Positions 25,458 through 33,830 of a stretch of 36,034 nt of DNA are shown here, piece by piece. The stretch's first letter is position 1. Every line of letters begins with the position of its first letter. The DNA lies in the NCBI RefSeq assembly GCF_938036805.1, contig NZ_CALHWC010000216.1, positions 1-36,034 on the forward strand, given 5' to 3'. Source of the stretch: an uncultured Streptococcus sp. Lineage in GTDB: Bacteria > Bacillota > Bacilli > Lactobacillales > Streptococcaceae. Position numbers and translations under genes: made by a program. Under the pieces are notes generated by a model. It was not told the origin of the DNA. It ran no database searches and saw nothing but the letters and a program-made list of their open reading frames with translations.

Positions 25458-25469
25458 GTATAGCTATAC
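25458..25469. repeat. 12-bp perfect palindrome at the remnant edge
   Basis: GTATAGCTATAC lies 7 bp beyond the adhesin remnant, at its junction with the ICE-side DNA. It could be part of a recombination junction or chance. The following sequence to 25627 (about 160 bp) has no gene I can support. Confidence 0.25.
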
Positions 25470-25627
25470 AAATTAAAGCAACTCCTTAATTGACTGAGAT
25501 TTCTAGTCTTGCTAAAGCGTCTTATTTACAAATTTCAAATCATATCATATACAAAATTATTAAACTAATTTTGTATTTTTTTCTACGTAACGCCAAGCTA
25601 TCTTAGCGAAAAACTTTATTTTTTTTG

Positions 25628-27505
25628 TTATACTTTGTCAAAAATTACTTCCATCTTTATTCCCTCTTTTATTGAGTTGGCATATTTTAATAATTCCCCA
25701 GACTTCTTCAAATTTCTCACTGCTTCTTCATATTCCTCGATTTTGTTATCCATCTGGTTTTCGATTAGTGCAATCTCAGATTCAATCTGCTCAATTGTTA
25801 GCTCCTGTGATAAATTCATCTTGGAACACTCATACTTAGCTAATCTCTTGGTATCTTCATTCTCACTTTGTAAGTTTACAAGGACTTCTGCCATCTTGTT
25901 TAAGGTGGTAGTTTTTTCTTGTAGATTTGTCAAGTCAATATCTAGCTGTGCGATTTCTTCAACCAATTCATCTTTTAACTCAAGAAAGGATTTATTTTGA
26001 GTGTTCAGTGTCACTAACAAATTGATTTCTTCGATTTTTTGTTGAAGATCGACCAGACTTATTCGTTTCTTATATGGTAAAGACCTATTATCATATGTCA
26101 GTTGGCGAATCAAGTCTCTTCCTTTCATAAAGCGATTCTTTTCTGAGTCCTCTTTATGATAAATGAAATAAGAAGATGTTTCTCGAATAAACACCTTATA
26201 CTGTTTCTTATTTTCTTGTTCTACGATATTTAGTTGATGATTTGGAATGAAGATTAGTCCTTCTTGTCCAATCCCCATCCAAACTTTAATAAAAAGCCCA
26301 TCTGAAACCATCTTTTCAACTTGCCCTTCAGCAATCTCAACTTCAAACTCATGTACAGCATCTCTCTTAGTCTTGTACGTTTCGTACGCTTCGGTTATTT
26401 CTTCTACAGTCAATATGTCTGAATACTGTTGTGACTCAAACATTTCAAATTCTGTTTTTACTTCACTATTATGAAGCACTTCAACTACATCATGTTCCTT
26501 GAAATAACTATCAAAATACGTAGTGTCATAAAGATTTTTCTTACTTAATGACTTATTTGGTATGGAAATGCAGCTTTGTCCATCAGAAAGAACAAAATCT
26601 ATCGTTTTTATTTTGCTCTTCAATTCTAATCCCAGTAACCCAGCTTTCTCAACTAAATCATCAAATGACTTGGATCTTGGCAACAAAAATTCTAAAATCT
26701 GTTCAATCTTTTTCTTGGAAAAGTAATGTTGAAAAGATTCTTTTGAATAGGGTTCCCTCTTATTCATTTTATCTCCTCGGATAACTTGCTTCATATCTCT
26801 ATCAATCATAAAGAATCGACTATGTTTTCTTGAGAAATCTATTTTGACATTTAGTTGCTCAGCTTTTTGCATAAAATCATTGAAGTCAATTGAATGTTCC
26901 ATGAGAAAAAATAACCTTTGTTTCAATTCGTATTTGTGATTAGAACGGCGATAGACTTCGTAATCCCTATGAGAAAAACGTTTAGGTGGAATAATTTTGG
27001 CACCAGCTACTTTAGAAATTCTATCTGAAATCATTTGTAAATTTCTCTCAAGAGCGTAGTCCCACTTCAACTTTTTTTGAGATTGACTATTGATTGAGTT
27101 GATAATAATATGATTATGACAATGGTCCTGATCAACATGAGTGGCAACAATGAATTTATATTGACCACCTGTCAACTCTTTTACTGTTTCATAGCCTATG
27201 CGGTTGATTTCCTCTGGACTTAAATTATCCTCAGGTGAAAAAGACTGAATGACATGATGAGCATGTATTTTCTGTTGCTTTTTCTCTTGTCTAACAAACC
27301 GTGAATTGTAGAGTTGGTCATTTGAAAGGAAATTATTTTGATACATCTTTACCAGTTCCATATAGTCAGGAAAATCAAGATAATTACTCATCCCAAAATC
27401 TGAAATCAACGATAAATTCCTGGTCTTCTTAGGATCAAGAATATACTTAATCAATTGACGGCGGTATTTTTTCCCATGAACGGCATAATGCTTAGTGATG
27501 ACCAT
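25628..27505 (-). CDS. Conjugative relaxase, MOBP type (Tn5252/SAG1250-like)
   Basis: A 625-residue relaxase that nicks oriT and leads the strand into the recipient. The HUH motif is HVDQDHCHNHIIINS (123-137). HAHHVIQSF (81-89) is a second conserved motif, and Tyr21 in KYILDPKKT is the likely nucleophile. The C-terminal third is long coiled coil (about 480-610). It matches the relaxases of Tn5252-like streptococcal ICEs. The start overlaps mobC by 14 nt, showing a mobilisation operon. The gene is complete. Confidence 0.93.
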   Translation of the reverse strand: MVITKHYAVHGKKYRRQLIKYILDPKKTRNLSLISDFGMSNYLDFPDYMELVKMYQNNFLSNDQLYNSRFVRQEKKQQKIHAHHVIQSFSPEDNLSPEEINRIGYETVKELTGGQYKFIVATHVDQDHCHNHIIINSINSQSQKKLKWDYALERNLQMISDRISKVAGAKIIPPKRFSHRDYEVYRRSNHKYELKQRLFFLMEHSIDFNDFMQKAEQLNVKIDFSRKHSRFFMIDRDMKQVIRGDKMNKREPYSKESFQHYFSKKKIEQILEFLLPRSKSFDDLVEKAGLLGLELKSKIKTIDFVLSDGQSCISIPNKSLSKKNLYDTTYFDSYFKEHDVVEVLHNSEVKTEFEMFESQQYSDILTVEEITEAYETYKTKRDAVHEFEVEIAEGQVEKMVSDGLFIKVWMGIGQEGLIFIPNHQLNIVEQENKKQYKVFIRETSSYFIYHKEDSEKNRFMKGRDLIRQLTYDNRSLPYKKRISLVDLQQKIEEINLLVTLNTQNKSFLELKDELVEEIAQLDIDLTNLQEKTTTLNKMAEVLVNLQSENEDTKRLAKYECSKMNLSQELTIEQIESEIALIENQMDNKIEEYEEAVRNLKKSGELLKYANSIKEGIKMEVIFDKV

Positions 27506-27857
27506 AAAATTCTCTTAATTGTTGGCACTTGATGTCAAAATCTTTTTGTAACTGTTTTTCCAATTCTGATATACAAAGCTGCAATTCTTTTACTTGTTGA
27601 AGACTTAATAGGTGGCTTTGATTTACCGCACGTGCAATCTGGTTTATATTATTTCCAATCCTACGAATTTCAAAAATCAGATCTTGAAATCCGCTTGTAT
27701 CGATTGTAATAAAATTCATACCAGGATCGAGTAAGGTTTTTCTGGCATAATGAGAAAAGCTTGGACACTGACTCTGAGCAAAATTTTTGTTGAGGATAAT
27801 TAATTCTTGATCACTCAAATACACCTTTTTCAAATTGGTTCGATAACGATTTTCCAT
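27492..27857 (-). CDS. mobC: MobC-like relaxosome protein
   Basis: A 121-residue mobilisation protein with an N-terminal ribbon-helix-helix-like region (VYLSDQELIILNKNFAQSQC...FSHYARKTLL) and the MobC signature FEIRRIGNNINQIARAVNQS (70-89), then a helical tail. MobC proteins bind near nic and open the DNA for the relaxase. It lies 6 nt after the 27864 gene and overlaps the relaxase start by 14 nt. Confidence 0.88.
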   Translation of the reverse strand: MENRYRTNLKKVYLSDQELIILNKNFAQSQCPSFSHYARKTLLDPGMNFITIDTSGFQDLIFEIRRIGNNINQIARAVNQSHLLSLQQVKELQLCISELEKQLQKDFDIKCQQLREFYGHH

Positions 27858-27863
27858 AATAGC

Positions 27864-28226
27864 TTACCTCATGTACTTGTCTTTGAATGAATGGCTCAAT
27901 GGAATACTTATCTCAATTTCCTTCATCAAGTCTTTGACACAAGTCAAAATGATTTCAAGATGCTCCATAGTAACGGATTGAGACAACCTTGCCAGAACAA
28001 GTATTTCATATACATCTCGGTAAATCTGTTCTACTTTTTGGTGCTGTAAATATTTTATCCATTCTTCAAGCTGCTGGGATGATTGGAGATTAATCTCCAA
28101 TAATTTACCTCTAGCAAAAGGGGAAAATTGTTCATAACCTCCCTGTTCCATCAAATTTTGTATCTGTAGATACTCTTCTATTGAGAAATTGACTTCCTTA
28201 CGTATCTCTCTAACTAGATTTCCCAT
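27864..28226 (-). CDS. Relaxosome accessory protein (SAG1252-like)
   Basis: A 120-residue protein, first gene of the mobilisation operon, next to the candidate oriT. FSIEEYLQIQNLMEQGGYEQFSPFARGKLLEI resembles ribbon-helix-helix accessory proteins of Tn5252-like ICEs; the rest is helical. It probably binds oriT with MobC. The ribosome site AGAAGGAGTA precedes the ATG. Confidence 0.75.
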   Translation of the reverse strand: MGNLVREIRKEVNFSIEEYLQIQNLMEQGGYEQFSPFARGKLLEINLQSSQQLEEWIKYLQHQKVEQIYRDVYEILVLARLSQSVTMEHLEIILTCVKDLMKEIEISIPLSHSFKDKYMR

Positions 28227-28500
28227 GGTACTCCTTCTAATTCTTTATTATCGGTATATCCCCGCCCCGTATTAGACACGGCACTGCATAATATCTTCCT
28301 TTCTGGTCTTTGCGAGCTCAGACATTGTGGTCACAATATCCAAAAAATCATATCGCCAGCCTATCAAAACCTTCCAGTTTTGACAGCTAACGATAAGATA
28401 ACTTGGTGGCTACGCCCCCTAACCCCCAGTGAAAAATCAAGATTTGATTTTCTTAGGAATGATATAAGGATAGCAAGGATGATTTGGAAAAGTTATCACA
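28227..28500. other. Candidate oriT and mobilisation promoter region
   Basis: About 325 bp lie between the mobilisation operon and the HEPN-like gene. Here are a perfect 14-bp hairpin repeat (ATTGTG-GT-CACAAT, 28324-28337), 7-bp arms TCAAAAC/GTTTTGA (28364-28370 and 28377-28383), and a GC-rich stretch at about 28411-28431 (TGGCTACGCCCCCTAACCCC). Hairpins plus a distinct GC-rich block beside relaxosome genes are typical of oriT; the nic site is not identified. A TGTGATAAC motif is at 28492-28500. Confidence 0.5.
28487..28500 (-). repeat. TGTGATAAC motif, copy 1
   Basis: The minus strand reads TGTGATAACTTTTC, followed by CAAATCAT. It lies upstream of the mobilisation operon and the candidate oriT. 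Confidence 0.4.
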
Positions 28501-28525
28501 TAGTAGACATGGAGGTAAGAAAAAA

Positions 28526-28541
28526 GAGAGCCGAAGCTCTC
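28526..28541 (-). terminator. Terminator of the HEPN-like gene
   Basis: On the minus strand GAGAGC-TTCG-GCTCTC (a UUCG loop) is followed by T6, 12 nt past the stop at 28553. Confidence 0.82.
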
Positions 28542-28552
28542 ATTAATATTTT

Positions 28553-29986
28553 TTAAGATAAAAAATTCTTTTTAAATCGTTTAAAATCTGTAGTGTTAAA
28601 ATAATTTTCAGCTTCGTTACCATTGCGCAGAAAATCACTTAAAGCTTCTATTATATCTACATATTGAGCTCCAATCATAGATTTTGGCAATAACTGTAAT
28701 ATCTCTAGTAGATTACTATTTTGAATCTTTCCGTATAAGTTAATACTACCACTACTTAATACAGTAAGCATACGTCTTACTATATCTTCATCTGAATTTT
28801 GAAAGAATCTATCATAATATATCCTACCTCCTGGTGAAACACCATTTTGATATGAAACATTCTTTCCTATTCTACAAATTAAAAACGCTTCTACCAATAC
28901 ATCTTTTCTTATTTCTGGAACATCTGACGGACTAGGAGATAACTCTAATATTTCCCTTGCAATCGGAGTTTCATTAGCATAATTATCCCAGTTAAAGTGA
29001 GCATTTCTCAACTGTTCACATTTTACAGATAATTGAATCGACTTATGATCTGTTGAATAATATTTTTTTCCATTTACTTTTTCAAAAAATAATTCAGATT
29101 GTTTTATTTTATACTCATCAAATTGTGATCTAAAAACATCTAGCCTTTCTCCTAAACTGTATCTGGAAGAATCTTGCGTGTATTTCCAACTTATCAGAGC
29201 CAGAGATAGAAAATTTTCTAGAACTATCTGTTTCCCTTCATAATTTTTAGATACAAATACTCCAAAAAGTGTACTAGTCAAATTTGCAATAAATTGTGAA
29301 GATAGTTCTTTTATACTTAATTCAAATTGCTCTATATCAACTTGTGAAAACGGAGTTTCTCTACTCTTAGTATTGTCGATAAGACTTTTTACTATTATTG
29401 CATGTTTATTAATTTTTTCGGAAATAACATCATCTACGCAAGTCTGTAGCCAACCTAATAATTCTGCTGTTCGAATTTGATCATCATTTGGATGCGAAGC
29501 TCCAACATGATTTCGCATATCTAAAATATGTGATAGACGTAAAAATAATGCTTGCGAAATCAAGCCTAGTTTCTTGCAATGGTCTAGTACTACACGATCT
29601 TTAAGATGTGGTAAGTCTTCTTCTGTCTTAAATAATCCTCTATCAGACTCACTAACTGCTGAATTAAAAAATATTTCCACCCCGTAATGAATTATTTTTT
29701 GGTAAATCTTAGTCATCACTTCATTCCAAACAAAATTCAATGAGGCATCATACAAACCTACTGCTGCTCCTGCTACAAATTTTGAAAGATATCTAGCATC
29801 AGTTTTTGATTCCTGAGGTATATTATCTAAAATCTGAGGTAGCATCTTTTGCATCATCTTTCTCTCCTCCTCAGAAGCAATAACATTCTCAGTAGGCAAT
29901 CCATAACTCGCCAAATAATTCTCAAAACCAATAAATGAATTACCCGGTAAACTATCAATGTTGTTCCTAGTTAAGTCATTAGTCAT
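28553..29986 (-). CDS. HEPN-like candidate RNase/defence protein
   Basis: An unrecognised 477-residue protein, single gene with its own promoter region and terminator, between the mobilisation module and the divergent LexA-like repressor. A helical region around residues 130-185 (ALFLRLSHILDMRNHVGASHPND) holds an R-N-x5-H pattern (Arg158, His165) like the Rx4-6H active site of HEPN RNases. The C-terminal 300 residues are mostly helical with no known motif. No signal peptide. ICE cargo genes with HEPN domains often act in abortive infection or toxin-antitoxin systems (family knowledge), so a defence role is suspected, not shown. The gene is complete. Confidence 0.6.
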   Translation of the reverse strand: MTNDLTRNNIDSLPGNSFIGFENYLASYGLPTENVIASEEERKMMQKMLPQILDNIPQESKTDARYLSKFVAGAAVGLYDASLNFVWNEVMTKIYQKIIHYGVEIFFNSAVSESDRGLFKTEEDLPHLKDRVVLDHCKKLGLISQALFLRLSHILDMRNHVGASHPNDDQIRTAELLGWLQTCVDDVISEKINKHAIIVKSLIDNTKSRETPFSQVDIEQFELSIKELSSQFIANLTSTLFGVFVSKNYEGKQIVLENFLSLALISWKYTQDSSRYSLGERLDVFRSQFDEYKIKQSELFFEKVNGKKYYSTDHKSIQLSVKCEQLRNAHFNWDNYANETPIAREILELSPSPSDVPEIRKDVLVEAFLICRIGKNVSYQNGVSPGGRIYYDRFFQNSDEDIVRRMLTVLSSGSINLYGKIQNSNLLEILQLLPKSMIGAQYVDIIEALSDFLRNGNEAENYFNTTDFKRFKKNFLS

Positions 29987-30074
29987 AAAAGTAAATCCTC
30001 ACTAAAAATTAATATTAACACTAAATAATAAATACTTAATTCCCTCTTCAATTATATCATACCAATACACAAAT

Positions 30075-30086
30075 AAAAAGTTATCA
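30075..30086 (-). repeat. TGATAAC motif, divergent copy 2
   Basis: The minus strand reads TGATAACTTTTT between the HEPN-like gene and the LexA-like repressor. Confidence 0.3.
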
Positions 30087-30114
30087 TTGTAGAGAGTTAT
30101 AACGTTTTAAAAAT

Positions 30115-30142
30115 TTGCATCTTAAAAAATTTTTGATATAAT
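30115..30142 (+). promoter_or_regulatory. Promoter of the LexA-like repressor
   Basis: TTGCAT at 30115-30120, a 16-bp spacer, then TATAAT at 30137-30142, 34 bp before the ATG. Confidence 0.7.
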
Positions 30143-30162
30143 TGTTGCATAATAAAGCAACA
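30143..30162. promoter_or_regulatory. Inverted repeat, possible repressor operator
   Basis: TGTTGC and GCAACA arms around 8 bp lie directly after the -10 and before the AGGAG ribosome site, a typical place for an autoregulatory operator or an RNA hairpin. Confidence 0.4.
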
Positions 30163-30175
30163 GGAGTTTTGATTT

Positions 30176-30868
30176 ATGTTTTCTGGTATCCGTCTTAAAG
30201 AATGTAGAATGGAAAAGCAATATTCTCAATCTGAGCTAGCTAATCTGTTAAAAATCAATAGAGCTTCATATAATAAATGGGAGGCAGGTAAATCCGTTCC
30301 TAATCAAAAGAATCTTGCTACTCTTGCAAGAATACTTGATGTTCCAACAACCTATTTTGAATCAGAATACAAGATTGTGAACACCTACCTCCAACTCTCC
30401 TCGGAAAATCAAGATAAGGTGGATGAGTATGCCGAAGGATTGCTTCAAACACAACAATCAATTGATAAGATTGTGCCACTATTTGCGGTGGAAGTGTTAT
30501 CTGATGTTTCTCTTTCTGCTGGTCTTGGGGAATCACTATTTGATGAATATGAAACAGAAACCGTCTATGCCGAAGAAGAACAATATGGTTATGATATTGC
30601 TGCTTGGATTACAGGAGATTCCATGGAACCTATCTATCTTGATGGTGAAGTAGCTCTAATCCGTGCTAGCGGTTTTGATTATGATGGTGCCGTCTACGCC
30701 CTATCCTGGAATGACTCCGTCTATATCAAAAAACTCTATCGAGAAGAAAATGGTTATAGAATGGTATCACTCAACGATAGCTACCCTGATAAATGGATTC
30801 CTTATGAAGATAATCCTCGAATTGTAGGACTTGTCGTGAGTCACTTTATGCCTGTTATAGGAGCGTAA
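30176..30868 (+). CDS. LexA/HdiR-type self-cleaving repressor
   Basis: 230 residues: an XRE HTH (about 5-60, YSQSELANLLKINRASYNKWEAGKS) and a C-terminal S24 peptidase domain. The cleavage site is Ala115-Gly116 (SLSAGLGES), the nucleophile Ser149 in ITGDSMEP, and the general base Lys185 or Lys186 in VYIKKL. Under RecA activation such repressors cut themselves and release SOS-type genes. Directly downstream lie a 44-codon gene and a Y-family polymerase, so this looks like an ICE-borne SOS module as in Tn5252-like elements. A promoter and an inverted repeat lie just upstream. Confidence 0.93.
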   Translation: MFSGIRLKECRMEKQYSQSELANLLKINRASYNKWEAGKSVPNQKNLATLARILDVPTTYFESEYKIVNTYLQLSSENQDKVDEYAEGLLQTQQSIDKIVPLFAVEVLSDVSLSAGLGESLFDEYETETVYAEEEQYGYDIAAWITGDSMEPIYLDGEVALIRASGFDYDGAVYALSWNDSVYIKKLYREENGYRMVSLNDSYPDKWIPYEDNPRIVGLVVSHFMPVIGA

Positions 30869-30870
30869 AC

Positions 30871-31005
30871 ATGTCAGTAACTGCTAAAGAAATGATTTAT
30901 CTTAAAAACAATCGTATTTATTTTACGCCTTATCTCAAAGAGTATGATATTACCGATCATATTCAAGAACTGATAGAACAGTTAGAAAATCTAAAAAGGA
31001 ACTAA
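30871..31005 (+). CDS. Small conserved-looking protein between repressor and polymerase genes
   Basis: A 44-residue frame (MSVTAKEMIYLKNNRIYFTP...) with AGGAG about 9 nt upstream, 2 nt after the repressor stop and 4 nt before the polymerase ATG. The tight spacing supports translation. Function unknown; C-terminal helix DHIQELIEQLENLKRN. Confidence 0.6.
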   Translation: MSVTAKEMIYLKNNRIYFTPYLKEYDITDHIQELIEQLENLKRN

Positions 31006-31009
31006 AGAC

Positions 31010-32425
31010 ATGGGCTATATTGATTACACAAAAGAGCCGCGTTCAGATATAGCTTTCATTGACATGAAATCCTTTTATGCTTCTGTAGAGTGTGTAGACA
31101 GAGGATTAAACCCTTTACATACTTCTCTCTGTGTTATGAGCCGAGCTGACAACGCTGGTGGATTGATTTTGGCCTCTTCTCCCATGTTCAAAAAAGTTTT
31201 TGGAAAAAATAATGTCGGCCGTGCCTACGATTTACCCTTTGACATCACTACAAGAAAATTTGACTACTATAATGCCAAGCGTCAAGGCTTAGACATATCA
31301 GCACGTTATGTTTCTTATATTGAACATTGGGCTAAGCGAACGCTTATTGTCCCACCACGTATGGATCGCTATATCAAAAAGAATATTGACATTCAGCACA
31401 TTTTCCAAGATTATGCTGCTCCTGAAGATATTCTCCCCTACTCCATTGATGAAGGATTTATTGATTTAACCTCCTCACTCAATTACTTTGTGAGTGATAA
31501 ACAGATGGATAGAAAAGCGAAATTAGACGTCGTCTCTGCTAAGTTACAACATGACATTTGGAAAAAGACGGGTATCTATTCTACCATCGGTATGAGTAAT
31601 GCTAACCCATTATTGGCCAAACTCGCTCTAGACAATGAAGCCAAACGAACACCAACCATGCGTGCCAATTGGTCCTACGAAGATGTGGAAACAAAAGTCT
31701 GGTCAATCCCTAAACTATCTGATTTTTGGGGTATTGGTTCTAGAACAGAAAAACGCCTTCACAAACTAGGAATTACCTCTATCAAGGAACTAGCCAATAG
31801 CAACCCTGATTTATTGAAAAAAGAATTTGGAAAGGTTGGGGTTCAGTTATGGTTTCATGCTAACGGAGTTGATGAAAGTAATGTTCATCAACCCTATAAA
31901 CCAAAATCACACGGACTTGGAAACTCTCAGGTGCTACCTCGTGACTACGTTAAGCAGCGTGATATTGAGGTTGTCCTGAGTGAAATGGCTGAACAGGTGG
32001 CTATCCGAATGAGACGAGAACATCAGAAAGCGACTATTGTTTCCGTTGTTGTGACCTATTCTAAAACGGAAATGAAACAGCCAATCAACACTCAAATGAA
32101 GATAGAACCTACTAACCAAACACGTCTGCTTACAGATACCGTGCTAACGCTTTTTCGTAAAAAGTACACTTCAGGAGCTGTTCGGGGGATTGCAGTCAAT
32201 TACTCAGGATTTGTTGATGAAAGCTATGCCTTAATCTCCTTATTTGATGATGTCGAAGCAACAGAGGAAGAAGAAAACTTACAGCGAACTATTGATCATA
32301 TTAGAGACCAATTCGGTTTTTTAGCGGTTCAAAAAGGAACTGCCCTCTTAGACAGTTCCAGGAACATTGCAAGAAGTAAACTAATAGGAGGCCACTCAGC
32401 AGGTGGCTTGGAGGGATTACAATGA
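31010..32425 (+). CDS. umuC: Y-family DNA polymerase (UmuC-like)
   Basis: A 471-residue translesion polymerase of the ICE-borne UmuC/MucB type. The metal-binding acids are Asp18 (AFIDMKSFYASVE) and Asp147-Glu148 (YSIDEGFIDL). KLSDFWGIGSRTEKRLHKLGI is the thumb/HhH region, and the little-finger domain follows (about 300-420). It likely replicates past damage with mutagenic effect once the self-cleaving repressor is inactivated. It overlaps the next gene by 4 nt (ATGA). The ribosome site AAAGGA precedes the ATG. Confidence 0.93.
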   Translation: MGYIDYTKEPRSDIAFIDMKSFYASVECVDRGLNPLHTSLCVMSRADNAGGLILASSPMFKKVFGKNNVGRAYDLPFDITTRKFDYYNAKRQGLDISARYVSYIEHWAKRTLIVPPRMDRYIKKNIDIQHIFQDYAAPEDILPYSIDEGFIDLTSSLNYFVSDKQMDRKAKLDVVSAKLQHDIWKKTGIYSTIGMSNANPLLAKLALDNEAKRTPTMRANWSYEDVETKVWSIPKLSDFWGIGSRTEKRLHKLGITSIKELANSNPDLLKKEFGKVGVQLWFHANGVDESNVHQPYKPKSHGLGNSQVLPRDYVKQRDIEVVLSEMAEQVAIRMRREHQKATIVSVVVTYSKTEMKQPINTQMKIEPTNQTRLLTDTVLTLFRKKYTSGAVRGIAVNYSGFVDESYALISLFDDVEATEEEENLQRTIDHIRDQFGFLAVQKGTALLDSSRNIARSKLIGGHSAGGLEGLQ

Positions 32426-32790
32426 TTGACCGATCATACTTACCATTTCAATCCGCAAGAGACTATCAAGATGTTAAAATGCAAAAGTGGATGGGGTTCT
32501 TTTTATCTGAACACACCTCTGCTTTATCAGATGACGATAAGCAAATCAACTATCTTTCGGAGCTATCGCTAAATCAAAAGTTGTTGTTACTCAGTCAAAG
32601 TTACACCAATCAATTAACGATACAGGTGACTAGAATACAGAAAAATGACTATCAAACTATTATCGGAACCGTTCCGACACTATCAACGGATGAGGTCATT
32701 CTAAAAACCAGTGACGGACATATCACTATCGCTTTAGAAGATATTATAACTATCACATTAGTTGAGGAGGTCTACCATGAATCAGCTTGA
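32422..32790 (+). CDS. YolD-like small protein downstream of umuC
   Basis: 122 residues, starting in the ATGA overlap with umuC. The N-terminal IDRSYLPFQSARDYQDVKMQKWMGFFLSEH and the later beta-rich part (QVTRIQKNDYQTIIGTV) resemble YolD-type proteins that accompany phage and ICE Y-polymerases. Role unknown, possibly a polymerase accessory. It overlaps the following gene by 14 nt. Confidence 0.65.
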   Translation: MIDRSYLPFQSARDYQDVKMQKWMGFFLSEHTSALSDDDKQINYLSELSLNQKLLLLSQSYTNQLTIQVTRIQKNDYQTIIGTVPTLSTDEVILKTSDGHITIALEDIITITLVEEVYHESA

Positions 32791-33076
32791 TTTTTATAAA
32801 AATGAATTACAGATGGACTACTTCAGCGAACATTACCGAAAATTTGAAAGTGACTTCTATCGCTACTCAGCACTAGATACTCCACTGACTTTTCTAACAG
32901 ATGATATTATGTTGGCAATGGCGAAATCAGCTAAAAACTATTTCAAACTCAATAAAGAAAATGCCAAAGACAATCGTGATCATTATTTTATCTTTGACAT
33001 AGAAAATCTAAATGATAGTAAATTGACAAGAAAGTATGTTTATCAGCGAACAACAAGTATTAGACAAAAAGATTAG
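32777..33076 (+). CDS. Uncharacterised ICE protein, end of the umuC operon
   Basis: 99 residues, starting at the ATG at 32777 with a perfect AGGAGG 6 nt upstream (a TTG frame from 32762 is less likely). Contains FESDFYRYSALDTPLTFLTDDI and a basic C-terminus. Of unknown function, it resembles small proteins that follow the polymerase in Tn5252-like ICEs. The only following gene in this direction begins at about 36016. Confidence 0.65.
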   Translation: MNQLDFYKNELQMDYFSEHYRKFESDFYRYSALDTPLTFLTDDIMLAMAKSAKNYFKLNKENAKDNRDHYFIFDIENLNDSKLTRKYVYQRTTSIRQKD

Positions 33077-33099
33077 ACCAACATTAACGCCTAATTTTT

Positions 33100-33387
33100 T
33101 TACTCATTTTTAGGTTTCTTCGCCTGCCTAAACTGCTCTATCCGTTTTTCAAGTTGCTCAGTCTTCAGCATATTCTTAGCTTCAGTAATGGTCTCATCTA
33201 GGGTCGGCTCCTTTTGTACATCTTGAGGAGCTTTTTTTACGTCACTGGTCGATTGACTGGTCGAATCAAAAACAACATCTAATAATTGGTTGACCTTATA
33301 TAAGTCAGCTTCAGACATTCCTGATAAGCGATGAATGAGCCGTTTAAAATTAACTTGGTTATGTCTTTGCTTTTTGAATAACCTCAT
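33100..33387 (-). CDS. Uncharacterised small ICE protein
   Basis: 95 residues, basic N-terminus (MRLFKKQRHNQVNFKRLIHR) and helical ends; 23 nt from the convergent plus-strand gene. It lies downstream of the attenuator-like terminator at 33406-33425, so it may be read only partly from the upstream genes. The ribosome site AGGAGAGA precedes the ATG. No known domain. Confidence 0.6.
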   Translation of the reverse strand: MRLFKKQRHNQVNFKRLIHRLSGMSEADLYKVNQLLDVVFDSTSQSTSDVKKAPQDVQKEPTLDETITEAKNMLKTEQLEKRIEQFRQAKKPKNE

Positions 33388-33405
33388 CTTCTCTCCTTTT
33401 AAAAA

Positions 33406-33425
33406 GCAGCCCTTGTAAGGGCTGC
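33406..33425 (-). terminator. Terminator/attenuator between small ICE genes
   Basis: GCAGCCCTT/AAGGGCTGC arms (9 bp) with the loop GT and a T5 on the minus strand. It lies only about 18 nt before the next gene's ATG, so it may attenuate rather than end transcription. Confidence 0.75.
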
Positions 33426-33431
33426 TCGTAC

Positions 33432-33827
33432 TTACAAGTCATCAATAGCTTCTGAAATGGCTTGTAGTTTTTTATTGTGCTTATTCTTATCATCAATCAA
33501 CTGGTGCAACTCTTCGATTTTCTTCTGACTTTGAAGAATGTCCTCATTATTTTGAGCCATGACATTGGCTAAATGTTGCTTGTAGTCGCTGGTAATGGTA
33601 GGCGATGGAACTTGTCTTGGCTCTATTTTCTCCTGTGGCTTTGGTTGTGAAACAGACTGATCTTTAGCCTTTTGTTGTTCCATCTCAAAGGCTGCTACAT
33701 AATCCACATCTTCAATTTCTTGATGTTTTTCCTGATGAAATAGTGCCGCAATCTTCGCACGTTCTTCTGATGAAGACGTTGGTATTTTATCATCTAGGGG
33801 TTGGTCAAAGGTCCAATTTTTTGTCAT
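33432..33827 (-). CDS. Uncharacterised ICE protein, coiled coil
   Basis: 131 residues: an N-terminal MTKNWTFDQPLDDKIPTSSSEERAKIAALFHQE and a C-terminal coiled coil (QSQKKIEELHQLIDDKNKHNKKLQ), with a Gln/Pro-rich middle. It follows the 33831 gene by 3 nt. The WTFD motif is shared with SSWTFDEAL in that neighbour. Function unknown; found in Tn5252-like ICE maintenance modules. Confidence 0.65.
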   Translation of the reverse strand: MTKNWTFDQPLDDKIPTSSSEERAKIAALFHQEKHQEIEDVDYVAAFEMEQQKAKDQSVSQPKPQEKIEPRQVPSPTITSDYKQHLANVMAQNNEDILQSQKKIEELHQLIDDKNKHNKKLQAISEAIDDL

Positions 33828-33830
33828 GTG

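Noticed and set aside
25555..25627. Weak stem before a T-run downstream of the relaxase
   Set aside because: The stem has a mismatch and the T-run is on the wrong strand for the relaxase gene.
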